A DNA stretch of 64,000 nt from Pontibacter russatus (GCF_009931655.1 NZ_CP047984.1:1674001-1738000), one strand, 5' to 3'. Counted from the stretch's first letter, positions 34,356 through 43,467 are shown. Notes: generated by a model from the letters alone, not told the origin. Made by a program: numbers and translations.

Positions 34356-35702
34356 TCACTCCTGCACCAGGCGCTCTTTCTCCACAAAATCTATTCCGTG
34401 TTGCTTCAGTTCTTCCAGCACCGGTTCGTACAGTTCCGGGTATAGGGGAATGAGGACGCCGCTTCGCTTGATTTTGCCCTGCAGCAGCAGCTTTGTCAGG
34501 ATACCAACGGGCAGCCCCACTGTTTTCGCCATGGCTGTATGGACCTCGTCATCGCCTGTTGCCACCAAGGTAGAGGAGGCTTCCCGCTTCTCGCCGCCGA
34601 TTTCATATTCGAACAGGTGTTGCATCACAATCATATCCCTGTCGCCGGGTGCCAGCGCCCATTTCTCTTTCAGTAGCTTCTCCAGCACCTGCGCCGGGGT
34701 GGCCGCTGCCAACGCAACAGGCGTATCTTCAAACAGCCCCAGCCATGCCAGTTTCTCCATCACCTCCCCGTCGGCAGGCAGGTTTATATATAAACTGATG
34801 CGCTCCGCAACGCTTTGCTTCGCGTCAGTGGACGGTGGCAGAAAGGCCTCTACAAAACTGCGGTACGTCATGCGCTCAGCGCCTTCCAGCGTATAGCTGT
34901 CGTCAGTGAGGCCCAGTTGCACCAGCGCGTCCCAGGCGGCACAGTAGCCGGGGCGGCGCAGGGTGCCGCGCAGCATCGTCGGGATGCCGCGCAGGCCATA
35001 TAGCTCGCGGTAGCTCAGCGAGTCGCGGTTAGCGTAGCCTTCAAAGTCTCCATATCCTTCTACATATATCGCCTCGGTCCGCCTGAACAGCTGGTGGTAG
35101 GGGATGTATTTGTACGAGCCGTTTTTGATATACTTCGCCGTGCCCTGCCCGGCCAGTACCACGTTGCGCGGGTTCCAGGTAAATTTATAGCGCCACGGGT
35201 TCGTGTCTGACTCCGGGGCCACCAGCCCGCCGGTATAGGACTTGAAGGAAGTGAGTCTGCCGCCCGCTGCCTGGATGCGCTGTATCACCGCCATCGCCGA
35301 CATGTGGTCGATGCCCGGGTCCAGGCCGGACTCCATCAGAAAAATAAGGTTCTGCTCCTCCGCCGCTGCGTGCAATTCCTTTAAAGCGGGCGTCGCGTAG
35401 CTGGCCGTTATCAGATGTTTGCCCTGCTTCAGGCACTCCCGCGCCACCACGATATGAAACGCTGCCGGCAGCATCGAAAGCACCAGGTCCGCTTGGCCCA
35501 CTTCCTCTGAAAGTTGCCGCCCGTTCTGCACATCAAACGCCATGATGTCCACACAGGGGATGGCCTCCGTGAGCGGCTGCAGGTGCGCGACGGAAATATC
35601 GCCTATCCGGATGGTCCAGTTTTCCGCAGGGGCGTTATCACACAGGTACTTGATGAGCGAGGAGACGGAGCGGCCGGCGCCAAGCAGCAGAATTCTTTTC
35701 AT
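34356..35702 (-). CDS. Saccharopine dehydrogenase family protein
   Basis: The 448-residue protein starts MKRILLLGAGRSVSSLIKYL, a Rossmann dinucleotide-binding motif, and has the saccharopine reductase-type segments ADLVLSMLPAAFHIVVA, MESGLDPGIDHMSAM and SYTGGLVAPESDTNPWRYKF. These enzymes interconvert saccharopine and alpha-aminoadipate semialdehyde plus glutamate in lysine metabolism. The full reductase-like length suggests a real enzyme, but direction and substrate are inferred. It lies 69 bases upstream of the Nudix gene on the same strand. Confidence 0.9.
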   Translation of the reverse strand: MKRILLLGAGRSVSSLIKYLCDNAPAENWTIRIGDISVAHLQPLTEAIPCVDIMAFDVQNGRQLSEEVGQADLVLSMLPAAFHIVVARECLKQGKHLITASYATPALKELHAAAEEQNLIFLMESGLDPGIDHMSAMAVIQRIQAAGGRLTSFKSYTGGLVAPESDTNPWRYKFTWNPRNVVLAGQGTAKYIKNGSYKYIPYHQLFRRTEAIYVEGYGDFEGYANRDSLSYRELYGLRGIPTMLRGTLRRPGYCAAWDALVQLGLTDDSYTLEGAERMTYRSFVEAFLPPSTDAKQSVAERISLYINLPADGEVMEKLAWLGLFEDTPVALAAATPAQVLEKLLKEKWALAPGDRDMIVMQHLFEYEIGGEKREASSTLVATGDDEVHTAMAKTVGLPVGILTKLLLQGKIKRSGVLIPLYPELYEPVLEELKQHGIDFVEKERLVQE

Positions 35703-35831
35703 AGCACAGGGATATGGTGCGGTTATAATTTAAGAAATCCCGCCTGCAAGGCAAACACCATATATGGCATTGTTGAATAATTGGCTTAAATTGAAAACCC
35801 TTTGCCGCTTTTAGGGCTTAGGAATTCAGAT

Positions 35832-36314
35832 ATGGCCACTACCCTAGATATAAACATACGCGTGGATGTGCTGGAGCCAGCCGAGCTGACCGAGCAGGAG
35901 CGCCGGGCGATGCAACTGGCCCGGGAGGCCGCCAACGACGCCTACGCCCCGTACTCGAATTTCCTGGTGGGGGCCGCGCTGCTGCTCGAAGACGGCAGTC
36001 TGTTTAAGGGCAGCAATCAGGAGAATGCGGCCTATCCGTCCGGGCTTTGCGCCGAGCGCACCGCGCTGTTTGCTGTGAGCGCCCACCACCCGAACAAAAA
36101 GATAAAGCTGCTCGCCGTGACCGCCCGCCGCAGAAGCGAAAGCAACTTTATCCCGGCCATGCCCTGCGGGGCCTGCCGCCAGGTAATGGGCGAGTACGAG
36201 CACAAACAGCAGGAGAACATGCCTGTGCTGCTACAAGCGCCGGATGGAAAGTTCTACCGCTTCCGCAGCGTAGCCGACCTGCTTCCCTTCCAGTTCACAA
36301 AGGATAGCCTGTAG
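35832..36314 (+). CDS. cdd: Cytidine deaminase
   Basis: The ATG at 35832 gives 160 residues. The zinc site is complete: CAERTALFA supplies Cys and the proton-shuttle Glu, and PCGACRQVM the other two Cys. YAPYSNFLVGAALLLEDG and NQENAAYPSGL bind the nucleoside. The enzyme deaminates cytidine and deoxycytidine in pyrimidine salvage. The stop codon is 6 bases before the period-8 repeat at 36321. Confidence 0.94.
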   Translation: MATTLDINIRVDVLEPAELTEQERRAMQLAREAANDAYAPYSNFLVGAALLLEDGSLFKGSNQENAAYPSGLCAERTALFAVSAHHPNKKIKLLAVTARRRSESNFIPAMPCGACRQVMGEYEHKQQENMPVLLQAPDGKFYRFRSVADLLPFQFTKDSL

Positions 36315-36320
36315 GAAAGC

Positions 36321-36589
36321 CAATTTTGAATGAGTGAATGAGTGAATGAGTGAATGAGTGAATGAGTGAATGAGTGAATGAGTGGATGAGTGGATGAGGA
36401 TAATTAGATGTGTTAGCAATGACGGCGCTCCACCTTTCCGGCGAAACACTCGAAGGACCTTCGGACACTGCAAGGTTTAGGAAGTGCCTTGGCATGCATA
36501 TTTTCACATCACCTCATTTCCAAATCTTCAAATTCACTCATCCACTCATCCACTCATTCACTCATTCACTCATTCACTCATTCAAAATT
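36321..36589. repeat. Long period-8 inverted-arm element
   Basis: The left arm (36321-36399) starts CAATTTTGAAT and then repeats GAGTGAAT about seven times before two GAGTGGAT units. The right arm (36532-36589) is its reverse complement: GAATGAGT-type units inverted and ending ATTCAAAATT. The core of about 130 bases has no gene. The arms are nearly perfect complements over about 55-60 bases, so the transcript would form a very long hairpin. The element lies between the convergent cdd and VOC genes, and its right arm touches the VOC stop codon. The end words CAATTTTGAAT and ATTCAAAATT also delimit the element at 40901-41044. Confidence 0.9.
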
Positions 36590-36980
36590 ACCGTTCCCAC
36601 ATGCCTTCCATCACCACCTCCAGCAGGTGCTGATCCGGGTCGCGGAAGTAGAATGAGCGGAAGCCGCCGCCCCAGTCAAACTCCTGCTCTATCTTGATTC
36701 CGGCACGCTTCACCTTCTCCTTCCACGGCTCGTACTGCGCTTTCTCGACTTCAAAAGCGAGGTGCAGCTGGCCCGTACCGAAATGCGGCGGGAGCGTGGT
36801 GCTCTGTTTAGATGCTTCGGCGATAAAACAAAGCAGCACCGAGGCGCCCGCCCGGAAGAAGACATGCCGGTCCTTCACCTCCCCTATCACTTCAAACCCC
36901 AGTTTGCCGTGGTAAAACGCCTTGCTCTTTTCCAGGCTGGTGATATATAAACAGGTCTCCTTTATCTTCCTGATGTCCAT
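36588..36980 (-). CDS. VOC/glyoxalase-fold protein
   Basis: This 130-residue single VOC-domain protein starts MDIRKIKETCLYITSLEKSK and shows FYHGKLGFEVIGE, TGQLHLAFEVEKAQYE and SFYFRDPDQHLLEVV, the paired beta-alpha-beta units with metal-ligand His and Glu. Members include glyoxalases, dioxygenases and fosfomycin-type resistance enzymes, which cannot be told apart here. It is monocistronic and converges on cdd across the long repeat. Confidence 0.88.
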   Translation of the reverse strand: MDIRKIKETCLYITSLEKSKAFYHGKLGFEVIGEVKDRHVFFRAGASVLLCFIAEASKQSTTLPPHFGTGQLHLAFEVEKAQYEPWKEKVKRAGIKIEQEFDWGGGFRSFYFRDPDQHLLEVVMEGMWER

Positions 36981-37098
36981 TATGCGTCTTTTGTACCGGC
37001 AGCAGCCATACGCCCGCCATTAATATTTATCGCCTATATAGCTAACGTCGGGCGGGCGCTTCCCGTTAAGTACATTACCTGAATCCAATCCAATATAA

Positions 37099-37944
37099 AT
37101 GAAGCTTATGCTGAAAATTGCGGCCGTGCTTGTGGCTGTCGCGGGCCTGCTGTTCTACTTTATGCGGGATATGGCGGCAACCCCGCCCGCCCTAACGCCC
37201 GGCGCCCTGGAGAAACTAGCAAAACTGCCCAATGCCGTGGAAGAGAGCTCGGGGCTGGTGGCGCTGCCGCAAAAAGGCCAGTACCTGACCCACAACGACG
37301 CCGGCAACAGACCTTACCTCTACAAAATAAACGAAGCAGGCGAGTTGGTGGGGACGATCAAGCTGAACCTGAAGAACGTGGATTGGGAAGACCTGGCGCA
37401 GGACGATGAGGGATACGTCTATATAGCCGAGACCGGAAACAACAACAACAACCGCCGCGAGCTGGCTATATATAAGCTAAAGCCCGAGAGCCCGCAGCAG
37501 GTACAGACCATCCGCTTCACCTACGAAGACCAGAAGCAGTACCCGCCCGCAAAAAAAGACCGCAATTTCGATGTGGAGGCCATCTTCTACAGCAACGGCA
37601 GTATTTACCTCATATCGAAGGACAGGGGCCTGCAGGCTACGGCCAAGGTATATAAAGTGCCCGCCAAAGCAGGAAAGTATACCGCCAAACTCATCGGCAG
37701 CCACCCTCTTAAGGCAGAGGTCACGGGTGCCGACATCAGCCCCGGCGAAGACAAAGTGGCGCTGCTGAGCGAGGGCAAAATCCACCTTTTCACCGGCTTC
37801 GACTCTCCCGAAACCTTCTACGACGGCACCTACAACGAACTGCGGCTGAAAGACGCCGGCCAGACAGAGGGCATTGCGTTTGAGGATGAGGCAACGCTGG
37901 TGATCACGAGCGAAGGCGGCAATTTGTATCGTTATCGTTTGTAA
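37099..37944 (+). CDS. Membrane-anchored beta-propeller-like protein
   Basis: The 281-residue protein has an N-terminal helix (about 4-22, MLKIAAVLVAVAGLLFYF) and a periplasmic beta-rich body. Segments such as YLTHNDAGNRPYLYKINEAG, GYVYIAETGNNNNNRRELAI and EGIAFEDEATLVITSEGGNLY resemble SdiA-regulated/esterase-like phytase-type propellers. The GNNNNNRR turn is typical of this group. No enzymatic residue set can be assigned. It is followed by a clear terminator, so it is a single-gene unit. Confidence 0.75.
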   Translation: MKLMLKIAAVLVAVAGLLFYFMRDMAATPPALTPGALEKLAKLPNAVEESSGLVALPQKGQYLTHNDAGNRPYLYKINEAGELVGTIKLNLKNVDWEDLAQDDEGYVYIAETGNNNNNRRELAIYKLKPESPQQVQTIRFTYEDQKQYPPAKKDRNFDVEAIFYSNGSIYLISKDRGLQATAKVYKVPAKAGKYTAKLIGSHPLKAEVTGADISPGEDKVALLSEGKIHLFTGFDSPETFYDGTYNELRLKDAGQTEGIAFEDEATLVITSEGGNLYRYRL

Positions 37945-37969
37945 GATTCACTGCCTATATATAAAACAG

Positions 37970-38006
37970 AAGCGGCACCTCCTGTATATATGAGAGGTGC
38001 CGCTTT
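37970..38006. terminator. Hairpin terminator after the propeller gene
   Basis: AGCGGCACCTC (37971-37981) and GAGGTGCCGCT (37994-38004) form an exact 11-bp stem with a loop that contains TATATA. The right side ends in TTTCG, a short T-run for the plus-strand gene, and an AAAACA run on the other side could serve lgt, which ends at 38036. Confidence 0.85.
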
Positions 38007-38035
38007 CGTCATAATATCAATACAATATATACGAT

Positions 38036-38872
38036 CTACGCTTTCGAGTCGCTTAGCCTGCCGCCGGGTGCTGCAGGCGCCGGGTGCCGCCACACCCTGA
38101 ACAGAATGATCAAACCGATCAGGATAAGCGGGATGCTCAGGATCTGTCCCATGTTCAGGGCCAGTTGGTCTTCAAACGCCTCCTGGTTTTCTTTCAGGAA
38201 CTCTATCAAAAAGCGGAAGGTGAACAGGAAGGTCACAAACAGCCCGAACAGGAGCCCGCGCGGCAAAGCGGACTTGTATTTCTTCCAGAGCCAGTACAGC
38301 ACCACGAACAACAGGAACACGCTCAGCGACTCATACAGCTGGGTGGGGTGGCGGGGCACATGCGAGAACTCGTTGCTTCTGTAGAAGATGAAGCCCCAGG
38401 GCAGGTCCGTCGGGTGGCCGAAAATCTCTGAGTTCATCAGGTTACCCAACCGTATCAAAGCGCCTCCCAGGGCCACCACAATCACGATGCGGTCCAGCAC
38501 CCACATATAATCAAACTTGTAGCGGCGGCTGAAGAGCCACAGCGCAAGCAGGATGCCGATGGTGGCCCCGTGGCTGGCCAGCCCCCCCTCCCATATCTGC
38601 AGAATTTCGATTGGGTTGCTGAGATAGTACACCGGATCGTAAAAGAGCACGTGGCCCAGGCGCGCGCCCACCACCGTACCGATAATCATATATAAAGTGA
38701 TGACGTCCACATCGCCTTCTGTGCGGCCTTCGGCCACGTATATTTTTGTGAGGATGCGCTGCCCGATGACGAAGCCAAGGGCGAACAGCAGGCCGTACCA
38801 GCGGATGCTTAAGGGGCCAATACTGAAAATCTCCGGATCAACATTCCAGGGAATATAATGGAATAGGCTCAT
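38036..38872 (-). CDS. lgt: Prolipoprotein diacylglyceryl transferase
   Basis: The 278-residue inner-membrane enzyme attaches diacylglyceryl to the lipobox Cys of prolipoproteins. About seven hydrophobic segments are visible. The Lgt signature is present around GALIRLGNLMNSEIFGHPTD, and GGLASHGATIGILLAL is the conserved H-containing segment. The start MSLFHYIPWNVDPEIFSIG and the SIRWYGLLFALGF motif are typical. It serves the three predicted lipoproteins seen in this window as well as the rest of the proteome. Confidence 0.94.
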   Translation of the reverse strand: MSLFHYIPWNVDPEIFSIGPLSIRWYGLLFALGFVIGQRILTKIYVAEGRTEGDVDVITLYMIIGTVVGARLGHVLFYDPVYYLSNPIEILQIWEGGLASHGATIGILLALWLFSRRYKFDYMWVLDRIVIVVALGGALIRLGNLMNSEIFGHPTDLPWGFIFYRSNEFSHVPRHPTQLYESLSVFLLFVVLYWLWKKYKSALPRGLLFGLFVTFLFTFRFLIEFLKENQEAFEDQLALNMGQILSIPLILIGLIILFRVWRHPAPAAPGGRLSDSKA

Positions 38873-38891
38873 AAGGGTTATATGTTCGTAC

Positions 38892-38899
38892 CAAAGTTA
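38892..38899 (-). promoter_or_regulatory. TAACTTTG promoter box of lgt
   Basis: On the minus strand TAACTTTG lies 20 bases before the lgt start codon and fits TAnnTTTG. Confidence 0.6.
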
Positions 38900-38914
38900 C
38901 GATAAATCAGGTAC

Positions 38915-38956
38915 GGAAAAAACCAGGCGCTCCGGGTAATGCCGGAGCGCCTGGTT
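38915..38956 (-). terminator. Terminator after nadE
   Basis: AACCAGGCGCTCCGG and CCGGAGCGCCTGGTT form an exact 15-bp stem with a 6-base loop. On the minus strand it is followed by six T residues, and it lies 15 bases after the nadE stop codon. It separates nadE from lgt. Confidence 0.92.
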
Positions 38957-38970
38957 ATATAGGGTTCGGT

Positions 38971-40854
38971 TTACTGTTGAATCCTAGAAAGCTCTTCCCT
39001 GAACCCGCCGTTCAGAATCGGGAAGCGGAGCCAGCTGCGCGGGTCGATGTTGTAGTCGTCGAGGTGGAAGGACGGGGCCAGCCGCTCGCGCTTCCACTGG
39101 TTGCGCGACCACAGCGTGTAAAACTTCGTGACCCATGCCTGCAACAGATTCGGCGAGGCCACCTGCTGCTCCAGCAGGATGTTATATACCTCGTGCGGCG
39201 CAAAGCGGTCGTGGAAGGCCAGGCGCTCTATCTGGTTCAGCACCTCGTAGGGCATCAGGTCTTTTTCGTCGGTCTGCGCTTCATCCGATGGGCGCAACTC
39301 CGCGCTGGGCTGCAGCTTGTTCACGTACTGCAGGCCCTCGTAACCCAGTTCCAGTTGCACCCATACCAGCAGTTGCCGGATAAAGGCCTTGTCGATGCCT
39401 GCGATGGGCGATATGCCGCCAGCCGTGTCGCCGTCCATGGTGGTATAGCCCACAGAGCCTTCGCTGCGGTTGGAGGTGGCCATCAGCAGCGCGTTGTTGA
39501 TGTTGGCCAGCATCCAGATGCCGGGCGCCCGCACCCGCGCCTGTATATTCTGCAGCGTCAGGTCGTCCCGCTCCCAGGTGAGCGGCCGCTCCAGCACATC
39601 CTCTATCTTGGCCACATAGCCTCGCACCTCTTCGTCAATGGTCCAGTCGTAAAACTTCGCCCCGATGGAATCAGCGAGGCCTTTGGCCGAGTTGTAGGTG
39701 TCGCCGGAGGAGTTGACCGTGCCCTGGTAGGCGCAGGTCAGCAGCCTGCCCACCAGTTCTTTCTGCAGCCTGTCCGCAGGCAGCGTATCGAAGTAGGCGA
39801 CATCCTTCAGCGGGAACATCTGTGTTTTGGCCACGAACAGCACCGCACCCAGGCTCTCAATGCCACGCCGCACCATCTCGGCCACGGCAACCGCGCACAG
39901 CGAGGAATCCGCCCCGCCGCTCAGCGACAGCACAAAGCCCCGGCTGCGGCTCTTGCGCATATAGTCGAACAGCGCCAGGCTCAGGGCTGCCATCACCTCT
40001 TTGTTCTCGTCTATCGGCGGCAGGTACTCGATAACGTCCTCCAGCTTCGGATTATCGGAGAAGCAGACTTCGGCGCACTCCATGTCCACATCCTTAAAGC
40101 AGAGCAGCTCGTTGCGCCGGATGAGCTTGCCGTTCTGGGCAATCAGCACCTCGCCGTCATATATCATGCGGCCCGCCTCGTTGCCCAGCAGGTTGGCGTA
40201 CATATAGGCGCACTGGTACTTTTTGGAAGCCTCCACCACGAGCCGGTGCCGCACGTCTGTCTTGCTGAGGGCGAAGTGGCTGGCGCTCGGGTTCAGGATG
40301 AGTTGCACGCCCTTCGGCATATGGCGCTCTGCCGGGCGGTTGGGCCGCCAGGCATCCTCGCATATCTCAAAGGCGTACTTCACCCCCTGCTCCTCATATA
40401 TGATATCGCCGATGCGGTAGGTCTGGCCCAGCATTTGGAACTCCTGCACCACCTCCGCGGGCCAGGGCGTGAACCAGCGCGGCTCGTAATGCACCCCGTC
40501 GTTGGCCAGAAACTGCTTCGCTGTAAAGCCGATGATTTCCTTGTTCTTGATAACGCAGGCGGTGTTATATACCTTGCGGTCGAGGAAAACAGGCAGCCCG
40601 ACGGCCACGGTGATGTTGTCGCACCACTCTTTTATCTCCAGCAGCTTCCCGAAAGCCACCTCCGAGAGCCAGGGGCTCAGGAACATGTCTTCGCAGCCAT
40701 AGCCGGTAATGCAGAGCTCGGGCAACAGCAGCAGGTGCGTTTTGTTGGCGATGGCCTCCGTGATAGCGTCTTTTATATGCTGCAGGTTCCCGTCCCAATC
40801 CATCGGTGTCTGGTTCAGGGCGGCTGCGGCCAGCATCAGTCTTGTTTCTTCCAT
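38971..40854 (-). CDS. nadE: Glutamine-dependent NAD+ synthetase
   Basis: The 627-residue two-domain enzyme amidates deamido-NAD using glutamine. The N-terminal nitrilase-like glutaminase has its triad at E46 (LLLLPELCITG), K113 (FTAKQFL) and C165 (FEICEDAW). The C-terminal synthetase has the P-loop SLSGGADSSLCAVAV (SGGADSS about 311-317) and the MATSNRSEGSVGY segment. The length is normal for the bifunctional type. It lies 3' of rnc across the repeat at 40901-41044. Confidence 0.96.
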   Translation of the reverse strand: MEETRLMLAAAALNQTPMDWDGNLQHIKDAITEAIANKTHLLLLPELCITGYGCEDMFLSPWLSEVAFGKLLEIKEWCDNITVAVGLPVFLDRKVYNTACVIKNKEIIGFTAKQFLANDGVHYEPRWFTPWPAEVVQEFQMLGQTYRIGDIIYEEQGVKYAFEICEDAWRPNRPAERHMPKGVQLILNPSASHFALSKTDVRHRLVVEASKKYQCAYMYANLLGNEAGRMIYDGEVLIAQNGKLIRRNELLCFKDVDMECAEVCFSDNPKLEDVIEYLPPIDENKEVMAALSLALFDYMRKSRSRGFVLSLSGGADSSLCAVAVAEMVRRGIESLGAVLFVAKTQMFPLKDVAYFDTLPADRLQKELVGRLLTCAYQGTVNSSGDTYNSAKGLADSIGAKFYDWTIDEEVRGYVAKIEDVLERPLTWERDDLTLQNIQARVRAPGIWMLANINNALLMATSNRSEGSVGYTTMDGDTAGGISPIAGIDKAFIRQLLVWVQLELGYEGLQYVNKLQPSAELRPSDEAQTDEKDLMPYEVLNQIERLAFHDRFAPHEVYNILLEQQVASPNLLQAWVTKFYTLWSRNQWKRERLAPSFHLDDYNIDPRSWLRFPILNGGFREELSRIQQ

Positions 40855-40900
40855 GGGCTGTTTAACGCAACATTCAGAGGCAAGTTAAGCGCGGGTGCGC

Positions 40901-41044
40901 CAATTTTGAATAACTGAATTACTGAATTTTGAATGCCAAGAGAATTTGATATGGAATGAATGTCTGGGAATGAAGTAGCGGAATCAGAAAGTGCCACATG
41001 GAGCCTCCTCATTCAATTATTCAAAAGTCAGTTATTCAAAATTG
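40901..41044. repeat. Period-8 inverted-arm element between rnc and nadE
   Basis: The left arm (40901-40934) reads CAATTTTGAAT, AACTGAAT, TACTGAAT, TTTTGAAT. The right arm (41010-41044) is the reverse complement over its outer 17 bases (CAATTTTGAATAACTGA). The core is about 75 bases. It has the same CAATTTTGAAT/ATTCAAAATTG ends as the element at 36321-36589 but a different inner octamer, so the ends are conserved while the word varies. Confidence 0.8.
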
Positions 41045-41047
41045 AGT

Positions 41048-41788
41048 TCAGCTGATGTTCAGCGCGGCGAGGCCTTTTTCGGCGGCGGACTGGTCGGCTT
41101 TTTTCTTGGACAGGCCCTCGCCCACGGCGATGGGTTTGTTATCGATATATACTTCGGAGGTGAATTCGGTGGTGTTGCCCTGCTGCTTGCGCTTCACAAT
41201 ATCAAAGCGGATGTCCTTGTTCTGGCTTTGCGCCCACTCTATCAGTTTGCTTTTGAAGTTGGCGGTGGTGGTAACCAGGCCGTGCAGGTCTACGTGGGGC
41301 TTCAGCAGCTTGCCCAGGATGAAGCGGCGGGTATGGTCGTAGCCTTTGTCGAGGTAGATGGCCCCCACCAGCGCTTCCAGCGCATTGCCGTTCACTGATT
41401 TGTGGCGGGTGCCGTGGTTGGTGGTGTCCACTTTCACCAGCAGGTTCAGGCCTATTTTTACGGCAATATGGTTCAGCGACTCCCGGTTCACGATGCGCGA
41501 CCTGATCTCGGTGAGGAAACCCTCGTCCTCGTAGGGGAATTTCTTAAAAAGATGCTCGGCCACCACGGCGCCCAGCACAGCGTCGCCCAGAAACTCCAGG
41601 CGCTCGTTTGTCTCATGCTTTCCCGCTGCCGTCTGGCGGGCGAAGGAAGTGTGCGTGAGGGCCAGTTTGTACAGGCGCAGGTTATCCGGCGTGCTGCCGG
41701 TAACGCCGGCAATACCGCGCACCAGCGCCCTGTCTTTGTTAAACAGCCTGCGGTAGGCGCGCCGAACCGGTTTTATAGGCCCAAACAC
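41048..41788 (-). CDS. rnc: Ribonuclease III
   Basis: The 246-residue protein cuts double-stranded RNA, including rRNA precursors. The catalytic signature NERLEFLGDAVLGAVVAEHL (with the metal-binding acidic residues) and the second carboxylate stretch in KSVNGNALEALVGAIYLDKG are clear. A C-terminal dsRNA-binding domain ends KKKADQSAAEKGLAALNI. It starts one base after the fabF stop codon on the same strand, the usual acpP-fabF-rnc order in bacteria. Confidence 0.96.
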   Translation of the reverse strand: MFGPIKPVRRAYRRLFNKDRALVRGIAGVTGSTPDNLRLYKLALTHTSFARQTAAGKHETNERLEFLGDAVLGAVVAEHLFKKFPYEDEGFLTEIRSRIVNRESLNHIAVKIGLNLLVKVDTTNHGTRHKSVNGNALEALVGAIYLDKGYDHTRRFILGKLLKPHVDLHGLVTTTANFKSKLIEWAQSQNKDIRFDIVKRKQQGNTTEFTSEVYIDNKPIAVGEGLSKKKADQSAAEKGLAALNIS

Positions 41789-41789
41789 A

Positions 41790-43043
41790 CTAGTCGTTCA
41801 GTTGTCGGAATATTACAGAAGTATTGTGTCCACCAAATCCAAACGTGTTGCTCAGCGCAACTTTCACCTCCCGCTCCTGCGCCTTGTTAAAGGTCAGGTT
41901 CAGGCGGCTGTCGAGGTTCTCGTCGTCCGTGAAATGGTTGATGGTAGGCGGCACGATGTTGTTCCGGATGGCCAGGATAGAGGCAATGGCCTCTATGGCA
42001 CCGGCGGCACCCAACAGGTGGCCCGTCATGGATTTGGTTGAGCTGATGTTCAGGTTGTAGGCGTGGTCGCCGAACACCTGCTTGATGGCTTTTACCTCGC
42101 TCAGGTCGCCGAGCGGCGTGGAGGTGCCGTGTACGTTAATATAATCTACCTCTTCAGGTTTAATGCCGGACTGCTGCAGCACGTTTTTCATCACAGTCAG
42201 TGCGCCGCGGCCTTCCGGGTGCGGCGCAGTGATGTGGTACGCGTCGGCAGACATGCCGCCGCCAATGATTTCGGCGTAAATTTTAGCGCCGCGCGCCTTG
42301 GCATGCTCATACTCCTCCAGAATCAGGGCTCCTGCCCCTTCTCCCAACACAAACCCGTCGCGGTCTGCGTCGAAAGGGCGGGAAGCCGTCTCCGGGGAAT
42401 CGTTGCGCTCCGATAGGGCTTTCAAAGCATTGAAGCCCCCTACGCCTGCCTCCGTGACAGCAGCCTCAGAGCCACCCGACACAATCACATCTGCCATACC
42501 CAGCCGGATATAGTTGTAAGAATCGATCAGGGCGTTGGTGGCGGAGGCGCACGCAGAAACGGTCACGAAGTTGGGGCCGCGGAAGCCGTGCTTGATGGAG
42601 ATGAGGCCGGCGCTGATGTCGGCGATCATCTTCGGGATGAAGAAAGGGTTGAAGCGCGGGGTACCGTCGCCGTTGGCGAAGTTCACGCATTCTTCCTGAA
42701 AGGTGCGCAACCCCCCGATGCCGGAGCCCCAGATCACGCCTATGCGGTCAAGGTCGATGTTGTCCTCTATCAGCCGGGCATCTTTCACGGCCTCATCGGC
42801 CACTATCATGGCAAATTGCGCAAAGTAGTCCATTTTTCGGGCTTCCTTGCGGTCAAAGTAATTCTCCGGATCGTACCCCTTCACCTCACAGGCAAACTGT
42901 GTCTTGAACTTACTCGCATCAAAGCGCGTGATAGGGGCAGCCCCACTCACGCCGTTGACCAGGCCGTCCCAGTATTCTGAAACGGACTTTCCAAGTGGCG
43001 TGAGTGCGCCTAACCCTGTAACTACAACTCTCTTAAGCTCCAT
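41790..43043 (-). CDS. fabF: 3-oxoacyl-ACP synthase II
   Basis: The 417-residue condensing enzyme elongates acyl-ACP in type II fatty-acid synthesis. The active-site Cys is C165 in TVSACASATN; the two His are in VHGTSTPLGD and KSMTGHLLGAAGA. The start MELKRVVVTGLGALTPLG is canonical. It lies between acpP (57-base gap) and rnc (one-base gap) in one operon. Confidence 0.97.
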   Translation of the reverse strand: MELKRVVVTGLGALTPLGKSVSEYWDGLVNGVSGAAPITRFDASKFKTQFACEVKGYDPENYFDRKEARKMDYFAQFAMIVADEAVKDARLIEDNIDLDRIGVIWGSGIGGLRTFQEECVNFANGDGTPRFNPFFIPKMIADISAGLISIKHGFRGPNFVTVSACASATNALIDSYNYIRLGMADVIVSGGSEAAVTEAGVGGFNALKALSERNDSPETASRPFDADRDGFVLGEGAGALILEEYEHAKARGAKIYAEIIGGGMSADAYHITAPHPEGRGALTVMKNVLQQSGIKPEEVDYINVHGTSTPLGDLSEVKAIKQVFGDHAYNLNISSTKSMTGHLLGAAGAIEAIASILAIRNNIVPPTINHFTDDENLDSRLNLTFNKAQEREVKVALSNTFGFGGHNTSVIFRQLND

Positions 43044-43100
43044 AAGCCACTAGTCGAGGACAGATAGTAGAAAATTTGTTCTGATAGTAAATAGATGGTG

Positions 43101-43337
43101 TTACTTTGCGTGCTCCTCGAGGTAGCTGACAGCCTGGCCCACGGTGGCGATGTTCTCTGCCTGGTCATCCGGGATAGACACGTTGAACTCCTTCTCAAAT
43201 TCCATGATAAGCTCAACCGTATCTAATGAATCAGCGCCAAGGTCGTTTGTGAAGCTAGCCTCCGGTGTAACCTCTGACTCTTCAACACCAAGCTTATCAA
43301 TAATGATAGCTTTTACTTTTTCTGCGATTTCTGACAT
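43101..43337 (-). CDS. acpP: Acyl carrier protein
   Basis: The 78-residue protein has the pantetheine attachment Ser37 in [15 protein letters not shown], and an acidic overall composition. It carries growing acyl chains for FabF and the other fatty-acid enzymes. It is the first gene of the acpP-fabF-rnc operon on the minus strand, preceded by a 78-base AT-rich spacer. Confidence 0.97.
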   Translation of the reverse strand: MSEIAEKVKAIIIDKLGVEESEVTPEASFTNDLGADSLDTVELIMEFEKEFNVSIPDDQAENIATVGQAVSYLEEHAK

Positions 43338-43467
43338 TTTTCTTATAGTTAATTAAAACACTGTGCAAAGAAATATATTTCGGCAGACAATGTCAAAATA
43401 AAATCTCTCTATTCGGTGTTTCACAAAAGTTTTAGCGTGTATATGTCGTTTTACAAACTTCAGGTGT

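Noticed and set aside
36321..36399. Possible CRISPR array
   Set aside because: The repeats are directly tandem 8-mers without spacers, and no cas gene is near; they are matched by an inverted second arm instead.
36410..36697. Open frames crossing the octamer repeats
   Set aside because: Their sequences (LIHSFTHS-type) are translations of the repeat itself and have no independent coding evidence.
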